The notes under the pieces are model-generated. The model was not told the origin of the DNA, searched no databases, and saw nothing but the letters and a program-made list of their open reading frames with translations. 40,090 bases of DNA from Legionella waltersii (lineage in GTDB: Bacteria > Pseudomonadota > Gammaproteobacteria > Legionellales > Legionellaceae): positions 1-40,090 of the forward strand of contig NZ_LNZB01000002.1 in NCBI RefSeq assembly GCF_001468085.1, in the 5' to 3' direction. The translations under genes and the position numbers were made by a program. Within the stretch, counting starts at the first letter, position 1. Each line of letters starts with the position of its first letter. Below are positions 1 to 7,957 of the stretch, one piece after another.

Positions 1-131
1 AAACCTCTCAAAAGCAACATCTATTTTGAGGCAACGACTCTGTACTTATTTTGTCCTTCGGCAACACCTTTCATTGAGGCAATAGGCGTATCGGTTCAAG
101 ATATGCAATCAACACACAGCTTTTAAGATCA

Positions 132-803
132 CTAGGAGATTTTGCTCTCTTTATAGATTTCACTGATCTGCTGACCGTCCCAAAGGTATCTTAAATGACA
201 TCCTTGGGTTGGAATTGTTAAAGCAGGGGGTCTAAAGATGGCCATACATAAACCTTCTGGATTCCTTACGCTAGGATACAGTAATCCCCAATGGTCCTGT
301 TCATGAATTTCTTTTCCAAATTTCTGGCTTTGATTGTAATAGGCAGGATCAGGATTGAATAGATCCCTATTAGGATTGTTTGATAAATCGACTAATGGCT
401 TTTGGATTTTAGCGATATATTCTCTCATGGATATGGAGCAAGGTTTTTCTTGAGAGGCGCTGTAAAATCGTTCTCGATGGAAAACGGTTTCTTGTATTGC
501 TGTTTCTAGAGACGACGCTGCATAGTAAATTCCAAAACTACCATCACTAAATCGCGATGGATGTCCAATATGAGTAAAGGCTGCCATAACTGGGGTTGAT
601 CCGGGACCGCTAATCCAATCCCCTTTATTGATTAGATTGATGTTGCCAAGTTCTGCATGAATTCTCTCATTCGTTAGACCTTCAAGAAGGGCAATTTGCT
701 CAAGTTCCTCTGCAGAATCAGCCCAATCAAATAATGAAACAGGTGGAAATTTAGAAGGAACAAGTCTATGGACGCGTTTGCTAAAATGAATCAATGGATG
801 CAC
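132..803 (-). CDS. RES-domain toxin (type II toxin-antitoxin system)
   Basis: This is a 223-residue protein with a RES domain. Members of the family are toxins, and characterised ones degrade or phosphorylyse NAD+. The domain is visible in the stretch with Arg84 (HPSRFSDGSFGIYYAAS), Glu100 (SSLETAIQET) and Ser178 (LLYPSVRNPEG), which fit the conserved R, E and S that name the family. The start is GTG at 803-801, one base after the TAG stop of the antitoxin gene, so the pair is probably translationally coupled. The order antitoxin then toxin is usual for Xre-RES pairs. The length is near the family norm and no damage is seen, so the toxin is probably active. The NAD+ reaction is family knowledge, not visible in the sequence. 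Confidence 0.9.
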   Translation of the reverse strand: MHPLIHFSKRVHRLVPSKFPPVSLFDWADSAEELEQIALLEGLTNERIHAELGNINLINKGDWISGPGSTPVMAAFTHIGHPSRFSDGSFGIYYAASSLETAIQETVFHRERFYSASQEKPCSISMREYIAKIQKPLVDLSNNPNRDLFNPDPAYYNQSQKFGKEIHEQDHWGLLYPSVRNPEGLCMAIFRPPALTIPTQGCHLRYLWDGQQISEIYKESKIS

Positions 804-804
804 G

Positions 805-1182
805 CTAATAGCCTCTCCAAAAATCTAAAAACTTCCTTACGTCTGAAAGACGAACAATTCCTCCCTCAAGCATGTATTCTTTAGGGGTTAACCCATTGAA
901 AGGGGCTAAAGAGTTTTGGCGATTAATCCAGGTTCTGGCTTGTTCTCCATCCTCAAATAAAATTCGCAATGATTTATAGATCCCTAAAAGATAAGAAACA
1001 CGTTCCTTTTGATCACGGCTCAGCTTTGATTTATGGGCGGTATAGGTTGAACGAGGCATATCGCCCATTAAAATACGAGCTTCACTTTCTTTAAAATTAA
1101 ACCGCTCTACAAGGTTGGCTAAAGACTTCCAGACAACTTCATCCGGTATGTTAAGGACTGGATTTGTATTGGTTTGCATCAT
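805..1182 (-). CDS. Xre/MbcA/ParS-type antitoxin (DUF2384) partner of the RES toxin
   Basis: This 125-residue protein has the usual architecture of RES antitoxins. The N-terminal ~60 residues are helical and probably bind DNA. The C-terminal toxin-binding region contains the family-like motif NGLTPKEYMLEGG followed by VRLSDVRKFLDFWRGY, which resembles the DUF2384/MbcA-ParS-Xre module that blocks the RES active site. Two adjacent ATG codons (1182 and 1179) could both start translation. The gene lies directly upstream of the toxin with a 1-base gap. A promoter overlapped by a palindrome lies upstream, consistent with autorepression by the toxin-antitoxin complex. Confidence 0.85.
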   Translation of the reverse strand: MMQTNTNPVLNIPDEVVWKSLANLVERFNFKESEARILMGDMPRSTYTAHKSKLSRDQKERVSYLLGIYKSLRILFEDGEQARTWINRQNSLAPFNGLTPKEYMLEGGIVRLSDVRKFLDFWRGY

Positions 1183-1208
1183 GTATACTCTATCATTCGC
1201 TTATTTGA

Positions 1209-1248
1209 ATTTTAGTACATATAAAGACATATGTCCATGTGTGGACAT
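1209..1248 (-). promoter_or_regulatory. Promoter and palindromic operator of the RES/Xre operon
   Basis: On the minus strand a -35 box TGGACA (1237-1232) and a -10 box TAAAAT (1214-1209) are separated by exactly 17 bp. The -35 box lies in one arm of the perfect inverted repeat ATGTCCA-N4-TGGACAT (1231-1248). A second short palindrome, GACATATGTC, overlaps it (1226-1235). The arrangement fits an antitoxin operator. Function is inferred. Confidence 0.6.
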
Positions 1249-1267
1249 TATTATGGAGATATAGTGT

Positions 1268-1301
1268 ATTCAATGTTCACTGATGGTCATTCATTGAATG
1301 A
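1268..1301. repeat. Nested inverted repeats in the divergent intergenic region
   Basis: Between the antitoxin gene and the next plus-strand gene lie ATTCAATG (1268-1275) and CATTGAAT (1292-1299). The second arm also belongs to a near-perfect palindrome TCATTCA-T-TGAATGA (1287-1301). This could be a second regulator site for either divergent gene. Nothing shows which protein would bind. Confidence 0.35.
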
Positions 1302-1413
1302 CATCCTCTGCAGAATAGGGGCGTAAACTTTCAATCCATCGCCCCCAAATCAATGGCTACGTTGCCTCTGATCTATAATATATAAATACTGAGTGCTTTA
1401 TACGGTGTGTATT

Positions 1414-3075
1414 ATGAAAAAACGTCAGTTGCGGGCCATTTACACTAACCCAATTGAAATTTCCTCTGAGCAAGCTCTTTTAGAGCAAGTTCAGGAGTTT
1501 GCGGAAATAAAGTTTAATCAAAATCTCTACAACCATATTACGGTGAATAAAAACAACATTAAACGTTTTACGTCAGGGAAATTTGATGGATCAAAATACA
1601 GCCCAGAGTATTTGAATTTCTTGGAGGCTATGATTCAAGCATTGACCTCCGCAGAAAGTAATGTCAATACACGTATTATTCGAGATCAATATGCTCTATA
1701 TGATCATTACTCAAGGCAACCACGGACCAAAAAGGACTATCCAGCTATTGAGGACATTAAAACCGATTCAACACTCGAGAGTAACGTTAATAAACGATTG
1801 GACGCATTTAAAAAAAAGTTGGAGGCGATCCGCGATCAACAACTCATCCTCAAAGCCAAGTCTTTAGCAGAATTAACAAGCAAAGAGGTGGTTGAAATTC
1901 AACAGACCTTGAGTCTAATGCAAGATTCATATCTTAAGTTGTGTTCAAATTATTCACTAGAATCCTCCGTTGAATTGGATAGGAAACTGGAGAGTTCTTT
2001 TGGTGAACAAAGCATCTTGCAAATAAGAAAGCGCTTTGCTGAAAGAAAAAAAGCCATGGATAGTATCCTAGAGGCATGTGAAGGGACCCCTGTTGCAGAG
2101 GCGATAAGGAGAGAGCAATCCATGCTTGAGCAACAAACAGAACAATTTGAGTTGATTGTAAAGCGAGCAAACGAGTTAATGAACTTACACCAATTGCTTA
2201 AGCAAATTAAAGCGATTGAAGGCAGTGTTACCGAAAAAGCAAGTACCCTGCGAGAGGATACAGATGCCCCTGAGCTTAGAGAATTCATCCGTTTTGTTAC
2301 AGACAAGGAGAAAGAAATACAGCAACTTAAACAGGGGGTTAAAGGTAACTCAAAGCCATACGAACAAACAGACAGAACGATTGATCAAATTGAACAATCC
2401 ATTCAGCAACACAAACAACGCGCCTTATTGCTTTTAGAGAAAATTGAGAAACAAAGGAATGTCGTTCCAGAGAACATAGAGGATAACCCGATTAAAGCTC
2501 TTCCTAAAGAGGCTGAACCAAAAAATCAAGAGGTGCTACAAATCAAGAAAGAGCGACTTGAAGAAGCAATCAACTTAATTCAAAGATATAGAGAAAAATT
2601 AGAAAAGGAACCGGATAAACAACGTACAGTAAGATTTTTTCATAAATCAAGAAATAGCGCTAAGATTAAGTATTGTACTTCATTAGTACAAAAACTTACA
2701 GAAGAGGTTAAGACATTAACACTCGAAAGCGACTTACATCAGATTATTAATCGAGCCCATGGAGAAGTAATTTTAGGTGGTGATCAAACAGAAATCACAA
2801 AAGGTGGTAGTTATTTCGGTACAAGCCGCATGCTCAGTTTACAGCGACTTTTGGGTATTGATGAGGCGTGGGAAAAGAAAGGACATTCCAAATTTCTCGG
2901 ATTTTCAACACAGTCTGATTTGCACGGGCTTAAAACATCGGGGGTTGTTGGTGATGATGTACGTGGTATTGTGAGTAATTACTACAGTGACAACCCGAGC
3001 AGTCGGGAGCAATATCAGGAGTTAATAGGACAGGTATTCCCAGATCAGGAATACCCTAAACCACCCTGTAATTGA
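1414..3075 (+). CDS. Large coiled-coil protein, effector-like, function unknown
   Basis: I do not recognise this family. The ORF opens at a GTG (1393), but ATG at 1414 (MKKRQLRAIYTNP) is the better start and gives 553 residues. The middle (~residues 120-450) is highly charged, rich in Glu, Lys, Gln and Leu, and predicted by eye to be long helical coiled coil. The last ~110 residues differ: they are Gly-rich and look folded (HGEVILGGDQTEITKGG, then GTSRMLSLQRLLGIDEAW). There is no signal peptide or membrane segment. Long coiled coils with a distinct C-terminal part are common among Legionella Dot/Icm substrates, but that is only an inference. A TATAAT box at 1374-1379 may belong to its promoter. 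Confidence 0.6.
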   Translation: MKKRQLRAIYTNPIEISSEQALLEQVQEFAEIKFNQNLYNHITVNKNNIKRFTSGKFDGSKYSPEYLNFLEAMIQALTSAESNVNTRIIRDQYALYDHYSRQPRTKKDYPAIEDIKTDSTLESNVNKRLDAFKKKLEAIRDQQLILKAKSLAELTSKEVVEIQQTLSLMQDSYLKLCSNYSLESSVELDRKLESSFGEQSILQIRKRFAERKKAMDSILEACEGTPVAEAIRREQSMLEQQTEQFELIVKRANELMNLHQLLKQIKAIEGSVTEKASTLREDTDAPELREFIRFVTDKEKEIQQLKQGVKGNSKPYEQTDRTIDQIEQSIQQHKQRALLLLEKIEKQRNVVPENIEDNPIKALPKEAEPKNQEVLQIKKERLEEAINLIQRYREKLEKEPDKQRTVRFFHKSRNSAKIKYCTSLVQKLTEEVKTLTLESDLHQIINRAHGEVILGGDQTEITKGGSYFGTSRMLSLQRLLGIDEAWEKKGHSKFLGFSTQSDLHGLKTSGVVGDDVRGIVSNYYSDNPSSREQYQELIGQVFPDQEYPKPPCN

Positions 3076-3220
3076 GAAACCTTGCTTAAGTCCTGAGCGT
3101 TCTCGCAGGAAACCCCGACATCGCATCGTTCATTTATTCAGGTTATTTCTCCTATCCTCACAACGGACTTCCTGAAGTTTTTGGCTGGAAAATTACCCAT
3201 CCCTTTGTTATCGGGTGATG

Positions 3221-3646
3221 TTATAGAGCCTGTATTTCTACCATAGAAAGACTGGTGATACCCAAACGGCTTGCAGCTGCATAAGAAAGGTCAATAATTC
3301 GCGAACTATAAAACGGACCACGATCATTAATTCGAACCACCACCGTTCGTCCATTTTTGACATTCTTAACCCTTAGTCGGGTATTAAATGGAAGCGTAGG
3401 ATGCGCAGCCGTCATGGAATGCATGTTGTATCGCTCTCCGTTAGATGTCTTACGATTATGGAAGCGATTACCGTAAAAAGAAGCCAGCCCTCGTGCTTTA
3501 TATCCCTTTGCCGATTTAAGAGGTGTATATACTTTACCTTTAACGGTATAAGAGCCTGTAGTAGGTTTTGTTGTCATACACGCACTTAAACTAAATATTA
3601 AAGCTGTAATGATAAAATATTGTATGGTTTTAATGGTCAATCTCAT
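3221..3646 (-). CDS. rlpA: RlpA-like double-psi beta-barrel lipoprotein
   Basis: This 141-residue protein begins with a lipoprotein signal (hydrophobic ~residues 8-20, lipobox LSAC with Cys23). The rest is a septal RlpA-type double-psi beta-barrel: [36 protein letters not shown] and [19 protein letters not shown]. RlpA proteins bind, and in some species cleave, glycan strands lacking stem peptides at division sites. This copy is short and lacks the C-terminal SPOR domain of the E. coli protein, so localisation must rely on the lipid anchor or the barrel. It stands alone between unrelated genes. Confidence 0.85.
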   Translation of the reverse strand: MRLTIKTIQYFIITALIFSLSACMTTKPTTGSYTVKGKVYTPLKSAKGYKARGLASFYGNRFHNRKTSNGERYNMHSMTAAHPTLPFNTRLRVKNVKNGRTVVVRINDRGPFYSSRIIDLSYAAASRLGITSLSMVEIQAL

Positions 3647-3706
3647 GTTTGTTTCTTAAATACCAAATGAGCATGCAAAATAGCATATTGATTAAAGTCT
3701 AGCGAC

Positions 3707-3735
3707 ATTATACCCAAATTAAAATTTAGTGTTAG
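3707..3735 (-). promoter_or_regulatory. Probable promoter of the RlpA-like gene
   Basis: A consensus -10 TATAAT on the minus strand (3712-3707) is preceded, after 17 bp, by CTAACA (3735-3730), which matches 4 of 6 bases of the -35 consensus. It implies a leader of about 55 bases before the ATG at 3646. Confidence 0.5.
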
Positions 3736-3753
3736 TTCATTGTTAATTAACGA

Positions 3754-4512
3754 GTGCATCAATCTGGCGCATTTGTTCGTACGGCTGTGTTGGTTCGCCC
3801 TGAATTAGCTAGGGACTATCATATACCATCCAGTCAGCAATTAAGGATTAAAAATCAACATGTAAATTATATGTTTAGTGGGGTGGCATCTTCCTTTATC
3901 GATTTAGGGAATTATTTTTTGGAATTTGGAAATTCATACGGCAACCAATTCGATGATGGAGCTAGCTTTAGCAATGACGCATCTCAGCCATTAGATGGGT
4001 TGAAAAACCTGGGTAAGGGAATAGCAACTCTTTGTTTATCGCCATTTATGTTTATCATTGAAAGAGCTGGATTATCCTCTGGATTAAAAGAAGACCCCCT
4101 AGTTAAACAAATGCTAAGCCCCTTAGCTCATTTGGAAAAATTTGTTGGCGATCTACTTACTGGAACTATGTTAATTTTAAAGGGGTTGGTTCAGTTGGCA
4201 ACATTTCCAATGACTTGGTTTATTAAAGTGCCAATTAGGAAGTTCGTTGCATGGGGTTCTCCAACTTCTGAAAGTGAAGATTCGTTCGATGAAGGGGTTG
4301 AAAATAATCCCGGTTCATACTATGAAATGACTGAAGAGTTTGAAAGAAATGATACTCCTTCAGCTATACCCGTTGAGGAACATGGCTTGGAAGAGATAGA
4401 GGAGGAGGATCCTAAAATTGAGCAATCGAAGGTAGCTAAACACGAAGATAAACCTAGACCTAAACCTTCAGATGATGAGATTCATGCGAGTGACCCCTTG
4501 TCTTATAACTAG
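3754..4512 (+). CDS. Hypothetical protein with acidic, Glu-rich tail (effector-like)
   Basis: I do not recognise this protein. The first start in the open frame is GTG at 3754, just after an in-frame TAA, with no clear Shine-Dalgarno sequence. The internal ATG encoding MFSGVASSF is an alternative. Residues ~85-175 contain amphipathic or hydrophobic segments (GIATLCLSPFMFIIERAG and LILKGLVQLATFPMTWFI) that could associate with a membrane. The last ~80 residues are acidic and hydrophilic and include the run EEHGLEEIEEEDPKIE. Such Glu blocks near the C-terminus are typical of Dot/Icm-translocated proteins, so it may be an effector. This is inference from composition only. Confidence 0.5.
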   Translation: MHQSGAFVRTAVLVRPELARDYHIPSSQQLRIKNQHVNYMFSGVASSFIDLGNYFLEFGNSYGNQFDDGASFSNDASQPLDGLKNLGKGIATLCLSPFMFIIERAGLSSGLKEDPLVKQMLSPLAHLEKFVGDLLTGTMLILKGLVQLATFPMTWFIKVPIRKFVAWGSPTSESEDSFDEGVENNPGSYYEMTEEFERNDTPSAIPVEEHGLEEIEEEDPKIEQSKVAKHEDKPRPKPSDDEIHASDPLSYN

Positions 4513-4829
4513 CAAGATAGACTGAGCTTAAGTGCCTCAATTTCAGTTTGTAGAAAAATTATACTTATTGACTCAATCAGCAGTTTTTAGGAGAGGGTAT
4601 TATCCCCTATGTATTTGCAATCTACCTTGTGGGTCAACGGATTCCTATAGCGTTGGTGCTTTTTTAGAGGCTGATTTTATTTGACTTTGAAAATCATTGC
4701 CGGAAGCTGCTGCTTATATAGTTGGTTGCCAGAATGTAAAGCCCCGTTGCTTGAACATGTTTAAAAAATTCCGCTTGCTGTGGCGCGCGGCTCGGATTTA
4801 TACGTACTCAGTTGCAAACTATGACCCGG
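4513..4829. other. Intergenic stretch, no gene supported
   Basis: These ~320 bases separate the acidic-tail protein from the duplicated F-box leader. A 70-codon open frame (from 4697) crosses into the repeat but has no homologue-like features and is not kept in the second copy of the repeat. I see no RNA gene or terminator with a clear T-tract. Confidence 0.4.
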
Positions 4830-4930
4830 CGACTCTGGGGGGGATGCAACTGACGTTATTTGGTTTCTCTTCATTCAAAGTTCAATTAAACAGGATGGAA
4901 TTATATTGACTACATAATAAACAATATGTA

Positions 4931-4959
4931 TTGTAATATTCCTTTTCTTGTGGTAAAAT
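4931..4959 (+). promoter_or_regulatory. Promoter-like element in the F-box leader
   Basis: TTGTAA (4931-4936) and TAAAAT (4954-4959) are 17 bp apart. In the inverted copy the same TAAAAT and the same 17-bp spacing occur, with TTTTAA as the upstream hexamer. Conservation in both copies supports a real promoter 33 bases before the small ORF. Confidence 0.45.
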
Positions 4960-4992
4960 ACTTTTAATTTTTAATCAAGATTCGCTTGTTTG

Positions 4993-5088
4993 ATGAAGAC
5001 TACAAATACCCTCAATACAACCAGCAATTATGTTTTTAAGGCTCGGTATCCAAGTCATAAACTCATTCCTGACTCTTTTTCCCTTTAA
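4993..5088 (+). CDS. Small ORF of 31 codons, conserved in both F-box leaders
   Basis: The frame starts MKTTNTLNTTSNYVFKARYP and ends PDSFSL. The second copy (18998-18903, minus strand) encodes the same length with MKTANTTNTTSNSVFKARYP at its start and PDSFFL at its end. Both lie just downstream of the shared promoter-like element. There is no Shine-Dalgarno sequence. It may be a leader peptide, or more likely the remnant 5' end of an older gene, because the same frame stays protein-like after the stop (5089-5187) in both copies. I would not assign a function. Confidence 0.35.
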   Translation: MKTTNTLNTTSNYVFKARYPSHKLIPDSFSL

Positions 5089-5290
5089 GCGCATTATTGT
5101 GCGTTAAACAATCCTAGCGATATTAAACAAAACCCAAAGCTCGTCACTTTCCGCGGCAATCGATGGTGGATGACGTGCAATTGGTTTTAACCCTAGAGAA
5201 TCCAGTTCTTTGCGGTCATGACTTTAGACGGCACTAACGTGCGTGCTGAAGTATGGTCTGTGCTGGAGCGACCAAGAAAGAGTATTTAGA

Positions 5291-6292
5291 ATGAACGAGA
5301 AAAAAGACACGATGAAAGAATCTAACAAGCCATGTAACCTGTCTGAAACTCAGTTGTATATGCAAGATAAGTTTGAGTGTTATGATGAGTTACCCAATGA
5401 CATTAAATACGTAATTGCTGGTTTTTTACCCACTACAGATTTCATAAACCTATCTAAGACCGCTAAATCCAATTCCCCATTTTTTAGTACTAATCAACAC
5501 CTAAAGCAGGTCTATGAGGTCAGAAAATTTCTTCATCATGTTGTTCGTGGGAACCATGAAGCGGTAGTAATGATGCTTGAAAATAACCCCTATTTAATAC
5601 TTATCAGAGGGCAAGTGAAGGATTTATCAGGCCGAGAGTTTACCAATATTAGTGGATTTGAGTATTGCCTATGGGCTTTAGATAAGCATATGTGGAAGAA
5701 GATGCTGGATTGTGTGCCTAAAACAGAAGAAGGCGAACGAATAAAGGCTGTATTACGGACACACTATCAAAAGATAAAAGAACATGGTGTGACCTATACA
5801 CTTCATGGGGTAACGAAAGACCATATGCCTGAAACGACAAGCAGGACAGAAAATCATTTTGATTTTAATAGTACTATCATCAAAAAACTTCAAGAATATA
5901 TTAATACAGTGAATCATAAAAAGTGGGTCCAAGGTGTCGGTGGCGCGCAACGATTACTGCCGGTTCATGTTGTTCGTGAGTACTTTAGTGACACGCCCTT
6001 TTATCCTGTGCCTACTTTTGAAAATCAACCCAAGTCATCCAAAGAATTTGAAAACTGGTTGACCGACATGAAACAATCTAGGTTATGCGGCAAGACTAAA
6101 TTGGGCGTGAATTCTGCTATGTATAGGGGATCTGCCAGGTGCGGCGGGCATGCGTCCCGAGGCACGCGCGCCAAGTCGCAAGTTGATTTAAATGCCATAA
6201 TGGAGTTGTATAAAGTCAGAACAAATGATTTTCTTGCACTAGAAGAGGATCTTAAGCCATGTAACTTGTCTGAAAATCGGTACAATCACTGA
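5291..6292 (+). CDS. F-box-like effector candidate, paralogue 1
   Basis: This protein has 333 residues from ATG 5291 (the open frame starts at GTG 5243 but the ATG is shared with the paralogue). Residues ~32-65 (YDELPNDIKYVIAGFLPTTD, then FINLSKTAKS) match the F-box pattern LPxEI...IxxFL...D..NLSKT. F-boxes dock on Skp1 of the host SCF ubiquitin ligase, and Legionella effectors such as AnkB use one. The following ~180 residues (VRGNHEAVVMMLENNPYL, GQVKDLSGREFTNISGFEYC, GVGGAQRLLPVHVV) resemble a helical, ankyrin-like domain seen in other Legionella proteins. That comparison is from memory and unverified. The C-terminus ends KPCNLSENRYNH, and nearly the same KPCNLSE occurs at residues 13-19. 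Paralogue 2 is at 17621-18700 in inverted orientation. Confidence 0.6.
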   Translation: MNEKKDTMKESNKPCNLSETQLYMQDKFECYDELPNDIKYVIAGFLPTTDFINLSKTAKSNSPFFSTNQHLKQVYEVRKFLHHVVRGNHEAVVMMLENNPYLILIRGQVKDLSGREFTNISGFEYCLWALDKHMWKKMLDCVPKTEEGERIKAVLRTHYQKIKEHGVTYTLHGVTKDHMPETTSRTENHFDFNSTIIKKLQEYINTVNHKKWVQGVGGAQRLLPVHVVREYFSDTPFYPVPTFENQPKSSKEFENWLTDMKQSRLCGKTKLGVNSAMYRGSARCGGHASRGTRAKSQVDLNAIMELYKVRTNDFLALEEDLKPCNLSENRYNH

Positions 6293-6343
6293 CTTTCAAG
6301 GCACTTAGAGTAAGCTCTTGTATTAAGTTTGATTTTAAAGCGA

Positions 6344-6425
6344 GTAGGCTGGGCTGTTAAGCCCAGCATTTTGCCAAGTAGTGTCCACAGAGTTTTCTCA
6401 CATTGAAACTTCATATCGATTAGAT
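6344..6425 (+). repeat. REP/BIME-like element, right end missing
   Basis: The element starts with GTAG and the hairpin GGCTGGGCTGTTAAGCCCAG, followed by ~55 bases also found at 9365-9425 and 12052-12113. In the complete copies an inverted REP closes the element. Here the sequence switches after GATTAGAT directly into direct repeat A, so the right REP is lost. Confidence 0.7.
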
Positions 6426-6558
6426 GTATATTCGGGTCGGACCAAAATTTGTATTGAATAACTAATAGGATACCTCTTAAAGCCCACCTATATTTACTCT
6501 TAAAAGTTATTTGTAAGTTCCAAAATAGCTTTTAAGAAAACAAAGTTTCCATGCCAAT
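6426..6558 (+). repeat. Direct repeat A, copy 1 (second copy 9128-9259)
   Basis: About 133 bp running from GTATATTCGGGT to CCATGCCAAT recurs at 9128-9259 in the same orientation with only a few differences. The two copies flank exactly the pair of DUF4153-like genes, so recombination between them would delete both genes (about 2.7 kb). Confidence 0.9.
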
Positions 6559-6786
6559 CAATTCAATTTGCTGCGGAACACTCAGGGACCGTCTACCTAT
6601 TTATCCGTTGCCGAAAAGACACAAAAAGGGTATAACTTATGTATTACTCAATAATTACTGTCATTTAATCAGGCGGGGTAGACGCATTCTGTACTTCCTG
6701 AGACTATCGATGGATTAAGAAGATTGGCTCAGTTGGAGGTTTTTTATCTGAAATAGATGTTAAGTTAAAGACCAAGGATGGTTATT
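6559..6786 (+). promoter_or_regulatory. Upstream region of the membrane-protein pair; RBS deciding the start
   Basis: AAGGA at 6774-6778 lies 8 bases before GTG 6787. The downstream paralogue has the same AAGGA, the same 8-base gap and a TTG at the aligned position (7958). An ATG at 6778 overlaps the Shine-Dalgarno sequence itself and is therefore rejected as start. The rest of this region shows no further gene. Confidence 0.6.
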
Positions 6787-7878
6787 GTGCTTACAAAAAA
6801 AGATACATGGATTTTAAACTTAACGGGATTAATAGTTTCTATAGTCACGATTTTTGTTCTTTGGCGACAATTTTACATTTTTGTAGACTTTACCTTACTA
6901 TTTGGTTTCTTATTTACACTGTCTTATAATGGTCAGAACAATCTACGATTATTGGGAAGCAGTCTTTTTATTGCTTTAATATTATCGCTCCCTGGTCTGT
7001 GGATTTCGAACCCTATTAAGCCAGGATTTTTCTATTTTTTAGTCTATTGTTTCCATTACACTTATCATCGCAGCGGCAATCTTTGGCATATGAATTATAG
7101 ACTATTGTTTGAAGCTGCATGGAATGGAATTCTTGTTTTGCTTGTTGCTGTGCTTTTTTTGCTTGCAAGCGCGGTATTAATTTTTTGTGCTTCTTTTTTA
7201 TTTAGTAGTCAGGGTAGCCCTTTTGTATTTAACCTCATTTACACGAATACTGGGAGATTGTTCCAGTTATTTTTGACGTGGTTATTATTATTTATTGGTA
7301 TAGGTGTTGCCCAATATCATATTAAAACGCTCTGTCAGTTGCGCTTTATCCTTTTAATGAGTATGTATTATTTGCTACCTATTTTGGTGATAATCAGTTC
7401 GGTGGTTCTAATTTTATTGTGGAATATCGATCTGAATCCAAACGCCATTATCACTGTTTTTTTTGAGCTGACACTTCTCGGTATTTTATTTTTAAATGCT
7501 TACTATCAAGATGGAAGTGATGAGATAAAGAGACTGGTTTGGCTGAATTGGCTTTTACGTGGTTATAAAGTGCTGTTGCTCCTCATGATACTCATTGCAA
7601 ACTATTATGCTTTTCGCTATGTATCTATAGAGCTCAGTCAATTAATCTATCTAACCATCTTGCTTTTTTTAGGGTGGTTTTATGCTTATAGCGCCTTTTT
7701 TTCAGATGAAAGGGCACAAAATGTAGTAGAGAATGGGAACAAATGCTTTGCTATAGTCTTCATAGCAGCCTTTTATTTTGTTATTGCATCGCCCTTTAAT
7801 TTTACGGTGAATAAAGAGAAAGCTCCCTTGTCTCTTTGGCATGGTGCTGATTCGATTGGCAAAAACGGCGCCCAATAA
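6787..7878 (+). CDS. DUF4153-like polytopic membrane protein, tandem paralogue 1
   Basis: This 363-residue, very hydrophobic protein has about ten predicted transmembrane helices. The segment YCFHYTYHRSGNLWHMNYRL followed by LFEAAWNGILVLLVAVLF resembles the conserved FHYAxHxxGxWxxxY...LFxAxWNT region of the DUF4153 family, whose function is unknown. The start is set at GTG 6787 by alignment with the next gene. The neighbour at 7958-9091 is a close paralogue throughout (shared LLFEAAWN, QLRFIL, MILIANYYAFRY). The two are ~80 bp apart, look co-transcribed and are bracketed by direct repeat A. Family assignment is from memory of motif spacing. Confidence 0.65.
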   Translation: MLTKKDTWILNLTGLIVSIVTIFVLWRQFYIFVDFTLLFGFLFTLSYNGQNNLRLLGSSLFIALILSLPGLWISNPIKPGFFYFLVYCFHYTYHRSGNLWHMNYRLLFEAAWNGILVLLVAVLFLLASAVLIFCASFLFSSQGSPFVFNLIYTNTGRLFQLFLTWLLLFIGIGVAQYHIKTLCQLRFILLMSMYYLLPILVIISSVVLILLWNIDLNPNAIITVFFELTLLGILFLNAYYQDGSDEIKRLVWLNWLLRGYKVLLLLMILIANYYAFRYVSIELSQLIYLTILLFLGWFYAYSAFFSDERAQNVVENGNKCFAIVFIAAFYFVIASPFNFTVNKEKAPLSLWHGADSIGKNGAQ

Positions 7879-7957
7879 CACGAAAGGGTTTTGTCATTTA
7901 AACCAGAGACATATGACACTTCAGGTAGCAGTATTCGTATGAGTAAGGAGAGCTATT

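Larger units (their letters stand above)
4830..5290 (+). repeat. Duplicated leader, copy 1 (inverted copy at 18701-19165)
   Basis: About 460 bp upstream of the first F-box-like gene is closely similar, by eye, to the reverse complement of 18701-19165 upstream of the second. Similarity begins near GGATGCAACTGACG and runs without large gaps to the start codons. It includes a promoter-like pair, a 31-codon ORF and a longer stop-interrupted frame. Leader and gene together therefore form an inverted duplication about 1.5 kb long. Confidence 0.85.

Noticed and set aside
4697..4909. 70-codon ORF before the first F-box-like gene
   Set aside because: It crosses from unique DNA into the duplicated leader, has no RBS, and the frame is not maintained in the second copy.
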